A DNA stretch of 5,994 bases from an uncultured Eggerthella sp. (GTDB lineage: Bacteria > Actinomycetota > Coriobacteriia > Coriobacteriales > Eggerthellaceae), in NCBI GenBank assembly GCA_900548955.1, contig URMQ01000105.1:1-5994 (forward strand), in the 5' to 3' direction. The notes beneath the pieces were generated by a model. That model was not told the origin of the DNA and did no database searches. It worked only from the letters and a program-made list of their open reading frames with translations. Of the stretch, positions 1-5,307 are shown one piece after another (positions within the stretch are counted from its first letter, which is position 1; every line of letters starts with the position of its first letter). Both the position numbers and the translations under genes were made by a program.

Positions 1-496
1 TGTTGGTTTTATTCAGAAACTTCCTACTACGCTCGTAGAAGCGTTCAAATCCACACTTGATGAGATTAATGGTGCTGATTTAATTTTACATGTAGTAGAC
101 GCGTCAGACCCTCAACATGCACGACAAATTGATACGGTAAACATAGTTCTTGAACAAATTGGTGCTCACGAGATTGGTCGTATTGAAGTGTTTAATAAAA
201 AAGACCTTCTAGGTGATTTACAGCATCAAGCTTTAGCTACACGGTTTCCCCATGCAGTTTTCACTTCTACCAAAACAGGGGAAGGACTAAACGAATTAAT
301 TCACCGAATTGGTGTTGTTGCTTCTGCGCAAGATGAATTACTCGAAGTACTTATTCCTTTTAGTAGGGGAGATGTTGTTTCCTACGCTCACCAACGCTGC
401 ACAATATTGTCAGAAAATTACGAAGAGCAGGGTACACGCCTAGTTTTACGAGCTGGAAAACAGGCTCTTTCTCGATTACGTGAGTTTAAAGCTTAG
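1..496 (+). CDS. hflX: GTPase HflX, C-terminal part (5' truncated by window edge)
   Basis: HflX is a cytoplasmic GTPase that binds the 50S subunit and splits or rescues stalled ribosomes under stress. The reading frame is open from base 2 to the TAG at 494-496, giving the last 164 residues of a protein normally of about 400-450. The fragment opens with VGFIQKLPTTLVEAFKSTL, the HflX version of the G3 (switch II) region whose DT lies just outside the window. Next come the VVDASDP strand, the G4 motif NKKD (about bases 194-205) and a G5-like TSTKTGEGL (about 263-289). A C-terminal domain of about 50 residues follows (VLIPFSRGDVVSYAH onward), as in typical HflX. The N-terminal domain and P-loop are outside the window. 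An internal GTG at 188 is not the real start, because conserved sequence continues upstream of it. The gene is convergent with lexA, 36 bp away. Confidence 0.95.
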   Translation, partial: VGFIQKLPTTLVEAFKSTLDEINGADLILHVVDASDPQHARQIDTVNIVLEQIGAHEIGRIEVFNKKDLLGDLQHQALATRFPHAVFTSTKTGEGLNELIHRIGVVASAQDELLEVLIPFSRGDVVSYAHQRCTILSENYEEQGTRLVLRAGKQALSRLREFKA

Positions 497-532
497 AGTT
501 TGGACTCTGCATCTACTTCAAAATACCCATAC

Positions 533-1165
533 TTAATACACCTTGCGTAGTACCGCTACTACCTTTCCAACTATGGCGCAATCTTTCGTGATAATAGGTT
601 CCATAGAAGAATTTTCAGGTTGAAGACGAATGTGGTCTGCCTCTTTATAAAAACGCTTAACCGTAGCTCCATCTTCAATAAGAGCAACTACAATTTCACC
701 ATTATTAGCAACATTTTGCTGTTTTACTACCACATAGTCGCCATCATTAATACCAACTTCAATCATAGAATCACCATGAACGGACAAAATAAATGAAGCT
801 GAATCACCCACCAATTCAGTGGGAAGTGTCATGGTGGTTTCAATATTCTGTTCCGCCAAAATAGGTTCACCTGCTGCAACGTTTCCAACTAGTGGTAGAG
901 ATAAGGTGTTTTCATACGCATCAGAACCGTAAGAAAGCAATGACTCATCACTATGTGCAAGCGCAATTGAACGCGATTTAAGTGGATCACGAACAATGTA
1001 TCCTTTTTCTTCAAGCGTTTTTAAATGAACATGAACCGTAGAAGGGGAGGAAAGGTTTACCGCTTCAGCAATCTCACGAACAGTAGGTCCAAAACCTTTT
1101 TCATGAATATACGATTCGATGAATTCATATACACACCTTTGGCGCTTAGTAAGAGGAGCGTCCAT
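533..1165 (-). CDS. lexA: LexA repressor, SOS regulator
   Basis: LexA dimers repress DNA-damage genes. On damage, RecA filaments stimulate LexA self-cleavage and the regulon is induced. The 210-residue protein is full length for the family. Residues 1-65 form the winged-helix DNA-binding domain (LTKRQRCVYEFIESYI; recognition helix around SPSTVHVHLKTLEEKGY, 40-56). The C-terminal peptidase domain has the cleavage site Ala98-Gly99 in VGNVAAGEP. The catalytic dyad is Ser133 (in HGDSMIEVGINDGDYVV) and Lys170 (in GATVKRF). All self-cleavage residues are present, so the repressor should be functional. The ATG at 1163-1165 is supported by the family-like N-terminus and by AAAGGAA at 1171-1177, 5 nt upstream. 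Three LexA boxes lie directly upstream, the nearest 20-33 nt before the start codon, so autorepression is expected. The gene is divergent from the SOS-linked gene at 1276. Confidence 0.97.
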   Translation of the reverse strand: MDAPLTKRQRCVYEFIESYIHEKGFGPTVREIAEAVNLSSPSTVHVHLKTLEEKGYIVRDPLKSRSIALAHSDESLLSYGSDAYENTLSLPLVGNVAAGEPILAEQNIETTMTLPTELVGDSASFILSVHGDSMIEVGINDGDYVVVKQQNVANNGEIVVALIEDGATVKRFYKEADHIRLQPENSSMEPIITKDCAIVGKVVAVLRKVY

Positions 1166-1184
1166 GATAATTCCTTTCCAAATA

Positions 1185-1198
1185 CGAACTTTTGTTCG
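1185..1198. promoter_or_regulatory. LexA box 1 (lexA-proximal)
   Basis: CGAACTTTTGTTCG is a perfect match to the Gram-positive SOS operator CGAAC-N4-GTTCG, with 5-bp arms fully complementary. It lies 20-33 nt upstream of the lexA ATG, downstream of or at the likely lexA transcription start. Binding there should block lexA transcription (autorepression). Confidence 0.93.
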
Positions 1199-1200
1199 CT

Positions 1201-1229
1201 TTTATATTGACAAGAACATATGTTCGAAT
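1201..1229 (-). promoter_or_regulatory. Candidate lexA promoter
   Basis: On the minus strand TATAAA (1206 to 1201) could serve as the -10 of lexA, with a start near 1194 inside LexA box 1. The matching -35 region 17 bp upstream (ATTCGA, 1229-1224) is poor and overlaps box 2. The position relative to the boxes is sensible, but the hexamer evidence is weak. Confidence 0.3.
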
Positions 1230-1235
1230 TACAGT
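1207..1235 (+). promoter_or_regulatory. Sigma-A type promoter of the SOS-linked gene
   Basis: A consensus -35 hexamer TTGACA (1207-1212) is followed after a 17-bp spacer by TACAGT (1230-1235; 4 of 6 matches to TATAAT). The spacer is almost filled by LexA box 2, and box 3 covers the predicted start near 1242. The -35 is strong and the -10 imperfect. This would be a LexA-repressed promoter for the gene at 1276. Confidence 0.6.
1213..1226. promoter_or_regulatory. LexA box 2 (central, shared)
   Basis: AGAACATATGTTCG contains the perfect 12-bp palindrome GAACATATGTTC; only the outermost left base departs from CGAAC-N4-GTTCG. It starts exactly 28 bp after box 1. On the plus strand it sits in the spacer between the -35 TTGACA (1207-1212) and the candidate -10 (1230-1235), a classical position for blocking RNA polymerase. 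Confidence 0.92.
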
Positions 1236-1240
1236 ATACA

Positions 1241-1254
1241 CGAACAAAGGTTCC
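1241..1254. promoter_or_regulatory. LexA box 3 (proximal to the divergent gene)
   Basis: CGAACAAAGGTTCC differs from CGAAC-N4-GTTCG only in its last base. It begins exactly 28 bp after box 2 and covers the expected transcription start of the plus-strand gene, 22-35 nt before its ATG. With one mismatch it is probably the weakest of the three boxes, but its regular phasing supports it being real. Confidence 0.8.
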
Positions 1255-1275
1255 ATGCCAACAAGGAGGACTGTC

Positions 1276-1653
1276 ATGGGAAATAGCACATTAAACTTTC
1301 GCGTAGACGGCAGCGTGGCTCTTAAGCCTGAATATACAAACCAACAATCAACCCCAATTATTTCTATAGAAAATGTACGAGTTCGTCCGCAAAACACTTC
1401 AAAAGCTAATTCTTCTCGTAAAACAAATGTAACCATCGAAGCTAACCCATATCAGCTTCAAAGCAATCAAGCACAATTGAATTCACCGGGCGCGCGTTTA
1501 TATAAGCGCATCTCTAATGATCCTTTGTTAGGTTCAATTCCTTATGCATCGAGGCGTAGTCAAACGCTTTCTAAAACAGATCAACGCATTTTTATGAAGT
1601 GCTCCATCCTTATAACTTTGTTTGCTTTAGCAGTAATTCTTATCGGAGCATAA
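1276..1653 (+). CDS. SOS-controlled tail-anchored membrane protein, putative cell division suppressor
   Basis: I do not recognise this 125-residue protein by sequence. Its position, divergent from lexA and followed by nrdR, is where Actinobacteria carry DivS or ChiZ (Rv2719c) and Bacillus carries YneA, all SOS-induced division suppressors. Residues 1-108 are polar and probably largely disordered (rich in Ser, Asn, Gln, Arg), with a basic stretch near 93-108. Residues 109-125 (CSILITLFALAVILIGA) form one hydrophobic helix ending at the stop codon. The protein is therefore probably tail-anchored, with the N-terminus in the cytoplasm. There is no signal peptide and no LysM domain. I chose the ATG at 1276 because AAGGAGG (1263-1269) lies 6 nt before it and the LexA-controlled promoter ends upstream of it. 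A longer reading from 1192 would run through the operators and is unlikely. The membrane location and LexA control are well supported; the division role is inferred from context. Confidence 0.82.
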   Translation: MGNSTLNFRVDGSVALKPEYTNQQSTPIISIENVRVRPQNTSKANSSRKTNVTIEANPYQLQSNQAQLNSPGARLYKRISNDPLLGSIPYASRRSQTLSKTDQRIFMKCSILITLFALAVILIGA

Positions 1654-1661
1654 GGTAATAC

Positions 1662-1679
1662 CACAATATCTTGTATACT
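1662..1679 (+). promoter_or_regulatory. NrdR-box-like site overlapping a candidate -10 of nrdR-dut
   Basis: CACAATATCTTGTA (1662-1675) resembles the NrdR box (ACACAATATATTGTGT type) at 12 of 14 core positions. It is overlapped by TATACT (1674-1679), a good -10 hexamer 32 nt before the nrdR ATG. No convincing -35 is visible 16-18 bp upstream. NrdR boxes normally occur in pairs about three helical turns apart. The only candidate partner, CTTTATAAGG at 1694-1703 (centre 30 bp away), is weak and overlaps the ribosome binding site. NrdR autoregulation is plausible but not secure. Confidence 0.4.
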
Positions 1680-1710
1680 TTGCATGAGTAATACTTTATA
1701 AGGAGATCTC

Positions 1711-2157
1711 ATGCGTTGTCCATCTTGTGGCTACCAAGAATCAAAAGTAGTAGATTCACGCCCCGTAGAAGAGGGATCATCAATTCGCCGCAGGAGAGAA
1801 TGTCTCTCTTGTGGCGCTCGTTTTACTACGTACGAGCGAACAGAAAATAGCCCATTGTTGATAATTAAATCTGACGGATCCTCAGAAGCTTACAACAGAG
1901 ATAAGCTCTTTCGTGGTTTGCTTATAGCCTGTGCTAAACGACCTGTTTCTCCGGAACAAATTTATCAACTTATAGATAACATCGAAGCTGATTTGCGTAG
2001 TGAGTCAACTAGAGAAATAGCCTCTAAGGCTTTAGGAGATATGGCACTAGAACGTCTAGCAGATGTAGATGAAGTTGCCTACATTCGTTTTGCTAGTGTA
2101 TATAAAGACTTTCAAAATATCGACGAATTTAAAGAAGCACTGAAAGGTTTTAATTAA
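1711..2157 (+). CDS. nrdR: Transcriptional repressor NrdR
   Basis: NrdR is an ATP/dATP-sensing repressor of ribonucleotide reductase operons. It binds pairs of NrdR boxes in their promoters. The 148-residue protein is of normal family length and complete. The N-terminal zinc ribbon has Cys3 and Cys6 (MRCPSCGY) and Cys31 and Cys34 (CLSCGARF), with the basic segment SIRRRREC between them. The linker FTTYERTE is typical. From about residue 47 follows the ATP-cone domain (PLLIIKSDGSSEAYNRDKLF and on to about 137), which senses the adenine nucleotide. The start is fixed by the family-invariant N-terminus and AAGGAG at 1700-1705, 5 nt before the ATG. The gene follows the SOS-linked gene by 57 bp, and its stop codon overlaps the dut start by one base, so the two are co-transcribed. 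No ribonucleotide reductase gene lies in this window. Confidence 0.97.
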   Translation: MRCPSCGYQESKVVDSRPVEEGSSIRRRRECLSCGARFTTYERTENSPLLIIKSDGSSEAYNRDKLFRGLLIACAKRPVSPEQIYQLIDNIEADLRSESTREIASKALGDMALERLADVDEVAYIRFASVYKDFQNIDEFKEALKGFN

Positions 2158-2618
2158 TGACTACTCAACCAGAAATTCATAGAATTCCAACTAAACGACT
2201 GCACAAGGATGCAATTATTCCTAAAAATGCTTATTTAGGTGATGCGGGCTATGATTTATGTGCCACAGAAAGCATTACATTAAAACCATTTGAACGCGCA
2301 TTAATTCCAACGGGTTTAGCTATTGAAATTCCATTAGGTTTTGCTGGCTTTGTAGTTCCACGAAGCGGTTTAGCTATTAAACAAGGATTGTCTATAGTAA
2401 ATGCACCGGGATTAATTGACAGTAATTATCGTGGCGAATTAAAAGTTATTGCGATTAACCTCGATCCACAAGAGCCAATAACTATTAATGTTGGTGACCG
2501 AATTGCTCAGTTAGTAATTATGAAAGTCGAATCACTACATTTTCAAGAAGTAGCTGAATTACAAGAGAGCGATCGTGGTACTGGCGGTTTTGGATCAAGT
2601 GGTGTAACGACCAACTAA
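2157..2618 (+). CDS. dut: Deoxyuridine 5'-triphosphate nucleotidohydrolase (dUTPase)
   Basis: Dut hydrolyses dUTP to dUMP and pyrophosphate. This prevents uracil incorporation into DNA and supplies the thymidylate synthase substrate. The 153-residue protein fits the trimeric all-beta family, and all five motifs are present in order. They are: motif 1 DAGYDLCA (29-36); motif 2 PRSGLA (68-73); motif 3 GLIDSNYRGE (85-94) with the water-activating Asp88 and uracil-stacking Tyr91; motif 4 RIAQLV (115-120); and the glycine-rich C-terminal motif 5 RGTGGFGSSG (140-149), which closes over the substrate. The mycobacterial surface-loop insertion is absent. The start ATG shares its A with the last base of the nrdR stop (TAATG), a translational-coupling arrangement, with GAAAGG (2142-2147) upstream. 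A terminator follows 47 bp after the stop. Confidence 0.97.
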   Translation: MTTQPEIHRIPTKRLHKDAIIPKNAYLGDAGYDLCATESITLKPFERALIPTGLAIEIPLGFAGFVVPRSGLAIKQGLSIVNAPGLIDSNYRGELKVIAINLDPQEPITINVGDRIAQLVIMKVESLHFQEVAELQESDRGTGGFGSSGVTTN

Positions 2619-2664
2619 TTTCTATGTATTACTAGTCATCTTACTTAAAGATCGGGCGTTAGAA

Positions 2665-2686
2665 AGGCTCTCAGAGCCTCGTTTTT
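2665..2686 (+). terminator. Rho-independent terminator of nrdR-dut
   Basis: AGGCTC (2665-2670), a 3-nt loop TCA and GAGCCT (2674-2679) form a 6-bp GC-rich stem, followed after CG by five T residues (2682-2686). It lies 47 bp after the dut stop and matches the expected 3' end of the nrdR-dut transcript. Confidence 0.8.
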
Positions 2687-2711
2687 AAGGCGGTTTTGAT
2701 ATAGAGCAAGA

Positions 2712-2753
2712 TAGCTTAAGAGCCACAATCACATTCTTGTAACGCTTAAGCTA
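2712..2753. repeat. Symmetric interrupted inverted repeat
   Basis: TAGCTTAAG (2712-2720) and CTTAAGCTA (2745-2753) are perfect 9-bp inverted arms. Inside them, on exactly the same dyad axis, ACAA (2725-2728) pairs with TTGT (2737-2740). The result is 9 bp, a 4x4 internal loop, 4 bp and an 8-nt apical loop. No T-run follows, so it is not a terminator. It could be an RNA hairpin or a protein-binding site; no function is assigned. Confidence 0.6.
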
Positions 2754-2809
2754 CTTCAGATGAGAACTAAGGTTCATCGTTTAATCCTGTCACAAAGCAT
2801 TATTACTTT

Positions 2810-2850
2810 AACACTAAGTGTTGATAATATATGTTATGTAAACTTATAAA
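2810..2850 (+). promoter_or_regulatory. Candidate promoter and operator of the thioesterase-menA operon
   Basis: TTGATA (2821-2826) is a good -35, and TATAAA (2845-2850), 18 bp further, is a good -10. Together they would give transcription from about 2857 and a leader of roughly 80 nt. The palindrome AACACTAAGTGTT (2810-2822; 6-bp arms around one base) touches the -35 and could be an operator for an unidentified regulator. The hexamers are convincing; the region is AT-rich, so chance matches are possible. Confidence 0.5.
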
Positions 2851-2937
2851 TTAGTTTTCCTTAACTGCTATTTAGGTGCTAAGATCTTCTCTTGTGTGTA
2901 ACCTATTTTTTACCTCTGTATAAGACAAGGAGTCCTC

Positions 2938-3339
2938 ATGATTAAGACCGAGCCAGATCCGTATTGCAAAGGCGATCGCTTTGCTGCTAAAAACGGTATG
3001 GTTGTTACCGAATTAGGTGAAAATTTTGCTAAAGCTCAAATGACCATTGATGAATCTTTCCTCAATGGTCTTGATATCCCAATGGGCGGCGTATATTTTA
3101 CCTTAGGTGACTTCACCTTCGGTGCTGCCAACCAATACATTACTAACGGCGTAGTAACTCTTGATGCTTCCATCGATTTTATCGCTTCAGCAAAACTTGG
3201 TGATACCGTCACTGCTACGTGCACCCAGGTTTCACGCGCACGTAAAATCGTTCGTAATGTAATTGAAATGCATGACCAAGACGGCAAACTCCTTTGCATC
3301 ATGCGTTGTACTGGCTATCGTAAAGAAACCTGGAATTAA
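2938..3339 (+). CDS. PaaI/YdiI-type hotdog-fold thioesterase
   Basis: This predicted cytoplasmic acyl-CoA thioesterase has 133 residues, normal for single hotdog domains that act as dimers or tetramers. The pattern N-x5-x-GG-x-x-x-x-L-x-D is recognisable: Asn43 in LNGLDIP, Gly50-Gly51, then FTLGDFTFGAAN (54-65). Asp58 is the expected catalytic acidic residue. The second half has the family signatures TLDASIDFIASAKLGDTV (74-91) and a late beta-strand with DGKLLCIMRCTGYR. One oddity is that the usual HGG reads MGG (Met49). The ATG at 2938 is supported by AAGGAG (2927-2932). It precedes the prenyltransferase gene by 23 bp, so the two are probably one operon. That favours 1,4-dihydroxy-2-naphthoyl-CoA hydrolysis (a MenI role). 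The aryl-CoA ligase gene nearby on the other strand leaves a PaaI-like aryl-CoA role open. The fold is well supported, the substrate is not. Confidence 0.85.
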   Translation: MIKTEPDPYCKGDRFAAKNGMVVTELGENFAKAQMTIDESFLNGLDIPMGGVYFTLGDFTFGAANQYITNGVVTLDASIDFIASAKLGDTVTATCTQVSRARKIVRNVIEMHDQDGKLLCIMRCTGYRKETWN

Positions 3340-3362
3340 TTGTTTTTGAAAGGATAGGTGTT

Positions 3363-4331
3363 ATGCCAACCCCCCAGCATCGCCCTACCATACAAAAGCC
3401 AAAGAACACGTATACTACGCTAAGTCCTTCCTTGGCTTTTCAACTTGCAGGTCCTCATACTTGGGTTGCGGCGGTCACACCTATCCTTTTAGCCTATACC
3501 TACACTGGCATTACCTATTCTGGTAATATTAATTTCTTTTTGGCACTCATTCTTCTAATTATCAGTGTTGCCATGCAATCAGCAGTCAATGTATTGAATG
3601 ATTACTTTGATTTCAAAAAAGGAACCGATTCACTTGAAAACTCATCCGAAGATGCTTTTGATGCGGTATTGGTTTACCACAATATCAACCCCAAAACGGT
3701 GCTTATATATGCAATAGCACTTTTAGTAGTTGCAGGTGCGTTGGGTATCTATTTGGTAATAATTACCGGTTGGCCTTTGTTAGTTATTGGTTTACTAGGA
3801 GCACTTGCTGTTGTTTTGTATTCTGCCGGCAGAACGCCTATTTCTTATTTACCTATAGGTGAATTCGTGAGCGGAATTGTAATGGGTGGGCTCATTGCCC
3901 TTGCAAGTTGCTATGTTCTATCAGGTATTTTAGATCTCCGTGTTTTACTTATATCACTTCCTTGCATAGTTGGTATTGGTATGATTTTGTTCACTAACAA
4001 TACCTGTGATATCGAAAAAGATATCCTCGCACACCGCAAAACACTTTCGGTAGTTTTAGGGCGTCAAACTGCGATGAGAACATATCGCGCGACCATAGTA
4101 TTTTGGCTCCTTATTATCATCGCAATAGTTGGCATATTCTATGCTCCCGGTATGCCTTTTATACTTTTATTAGTTCTTGCTGCCTTTCCAACTTTGCGAG
4201 CAATTTTAGCAAACCCGCTCAATCAAAAATCACGCGACGGAGCAATGGCTCAAATCATTACTTTGAATATTCTCTTTATTGCGTTTTACTGCATAGCTCT
4301 TCTTGCAAGCACCTGCATTATCTGGATATAA
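3363..4331 (+). CDS. menA: UbiA-family prenyltransferase, probably 1,4-dihydroxy-2-naphthoate polyprenyltransferase
   Basis: This integral membrane enzyme would transfer a polyprenyl chain to 1,4-dihydroxy-2-naphthoate, giving demethylmenaquinone. The 322-residue length suits MenA, and about nine hydrophobic helices are visible (around 33-49, 57-75, 111-134, 137-155, 165-188, 193-211, 243-260, 262-281, 298-319). Both Mg-diphosphate-binding motifs are present. The first is NVLNDYFDFKKGTD (76-89: Asn76, Asp80, Asp84). The second is NNTCDIEKD (212-220: Asp216, Asp220), followed by HRKTLSVVLGRQTA, which closely resembles the MenA pattern (NNLRDID...KRTLAVRLG). The substrate-side segment AGPHTWVAAVTPILLA (29-44) is also MenA-like. 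The start ATG is preceded by GAAAGGA (3348-3354). It lies downstream of the thioesterase gene and is convergent with gluQ, 22 bp from its end. Another UbiA substrate cannot be excluded because other men genes are not in view. Confidence 0.85.
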   Translation: MPTPQHRPTIQKPKNTYTTLSPSLAFQLAGPHTWVAAVTPILLAYTYTGITYSGNINFFLALILLIISVAMQSAVNVLNDYFDFKKGTDSLENSSEDAFDAVLVYHNINPKTVLIYAIALLVVAGALGIYLVIITGWPLLVIGLLGALAVVLYSAGRTPISYLPIGEFVSGIVMGGLIALASCYVLSGILDLRVLLISLPCIVGIGMILFTNNTCDIEKDILAHRKTLSVVLGRQTAMRTYRATIVFWLLIIIAIVGIFYAPGMPFILLLVLAAFPTLRAILANPLNQKSRDGAMAQIITLNILFIAFYCIALLASTCIIWI

Positions 4332-4353
4332 AGATCTGCCAAACTATAAGAAC

Positions 4354-5307
4354 TTAACTAATCGAACAATCAAAAAACTCGATAGTTTCCTTTCCTTTCA
4401 AGGCATCTAGCCTTGCCTCTTTTACTAAATCATCAAGGGTAGATGGCTGCTCATCAGATACTATGCCGCAAGAATATGCTAGTTTCCCCCAAAATTCCTC
4501 AGCTGAAAATCCTGGCTTAGTTCTAAAGTATTCAATACTGATATCACCTGCACGCTTAGAAAGACGTCTCCCCTTTTTATCTACCATTAAAGGTAAATGA
4601 CCATAGTCAACATGAGGTAAATGTAGGCAATCTTGAAGGAATTGCTGACGTGGGGCTGAAGTAAGTAAATCAAGTCCTCTCACAACTGAGGTAACGCCCA
4701 TAGCTGCATCATCAATTACCACTGCAAGTTGGTAGGCAAATACATCATCGCTCCTACGGACAACGAAATCTCCAGACATAACAGACAGATCAAACGAACA
4801 CTGACCCTGAAAAAGATCATCAAAGCAAAAGAGCGCAGAAGGAACCTTTATCCTATAAGAAGGACTTTTTAAAGATGATCGTTTAACCAGATCATCGTGT
4901 GAAAGATTCCTGCAAGTACCCGGATAAATTATCTCTTCCCCTTGATGTGGAGCCGAAGCAGCATGAATATCGGCGCGTGAACAAAAGCATTGATACAACC
5001 TATCATCATGCTGTAAAAGGGAAAAAGCTTCTTCATAAGCATCAAGTCGCTTACTTTGATAAACAACTTCCCCATCCCATGAAAAGCCTAACCACTCAAA
5101 GTCTTTAAACAGCGAATCTATAAATTGAGATTTACAGCGAGCAGTATCAATATCTTCAACACGCATTCGCATAGAACCGTTACGCTGGCGTACTTGTAGA
5201 TAAGCGATGAGGAATGAAAAAGCATTTCCTACATGAAGTTTTCCCGAAGGTGTAGGAGCGAATCTCCCAACAGGATTCCGTGCCCTATTTTCGGTGATCA
5301 ATGACAT
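4354..5307 (-). CDS. gluQ: Glutamyl-Q tRNA(Asp) synthetase (GluQRS)
   Basis: GluQRS is a truncated paralogue of glutamyl-tRNA synthetase. It activates glutamate without tRNA and attaches it to queuosine at position 34 of tRNA(Asp). From the chosen ATG the protein has 317 residues, only a catalytic core, against about 470 for GltX, which carries an anticodon-binding domain. Visible features are GRFAPTPSGKLHVGN (14-28, HIGH-type motif HVGN), EDIDTARC (51-58), the GluQRS zinc site Cys107-x-Cys109...Tyr128-x3-Cys132 and the KMSKS-type RLSKR (248-252). The ATG at 5307 gives the usual short N-terminus before GRFAPTPSG. An in-frame TTG at 5349, with GAGG about 11 nt upstream, would add 14 residues. 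The start lies inside the 3' end of the upstream aryl-CoA ligase gene (23-bp overlap), which suggests translational coupling. Its presence predicts queuosine in this organism. Confidence 0.92.
   Translation of the reverse strand: MSLITENRARNPVGRFAPTPSGKLHVGNAFSFLIAYLQVRQRNGSMRMRVEDIDTARCKSQFIDSLFKDFEWLGFSWDGEVVYQSKRLDAYEEAFSLLQHDDRLYQCFCSRADIHAASAPHQGEEIIYPGTCRNLSHDDLVKRSSLKSPSYRIKVPSALFCFDDLFQGQCSFDLSVMSGDFVVRRSDDVFAYQLAVVIDDAAMGVTSVVRGLDLLTSAPRQQFLQDCLHLPHVDYGHLPLMVDKKGRRLSKRAGDISIEYFRTKPGFSAEEFWGKLAYSCGIVSDEQPSTLDDLVKEARLDALKGKETIEFFDCSIS

Larger units (their letters stand above)
2619..2937. other. Gene-free intergenic region with terminator, inverted repeats and promoter
   Basis: This 319-bp stretch contains no open reading frame with a ribosome binding site. 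Its contents, in order, are the nrdR-dut terminator (2665-2686), a large interrupted inverted repeat (2712-2753), a smaller imperfect hairpin (2759-2778), the palindrome AACACTAAGTGTT (2810-2822) and a candidate promoter (2821-2850). An 87-nt leader then runs to the thioesterase ATG. Base composition falls to very AT-rich after 2800. A small RNA in 2690-2790 is possible, but no dedicated promoter and terminator pair for one can be seen. Confidence 0.6.

Noticed and set aside
495..508. Inverted repeat AGAGT-TTGG-ACTCT in the hflX-lexA convergent gap
   Set aside because: The stem is only 5 bp with few GC pairs, and no T-run follows on the plus strand; too weak to call a terminator.
1192..1275. 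Longer reading of the SOS-linked gene starting at 1192
   Set aside because: It would code through two LexA boxes and the promoter, while the ATG at 1276 has a near-perfect ribosome binding site at 1263-1269.
2772..2787. GGTTC...AATCC resembling a tRNA T-arm
   Set aside because: The spacing between the halves is too long for a T-loop, and no acceptor, D or anticodon arms can be found around it.
2831..2854. Short reading frame of seven codons upstream of the thioesterase gene (leader peptide?)
   Set aside because: No ribosome binding site, no repeated regulatory codons, and it overlaps the candidate -10 of the promoter.
2873..2911. TAGGT ... ACCTA followed by six T (possible attenuator)
   Set aside because: The stem is only 5 bp with a 23-nt loop; too weak to act as a terminator hairpin.
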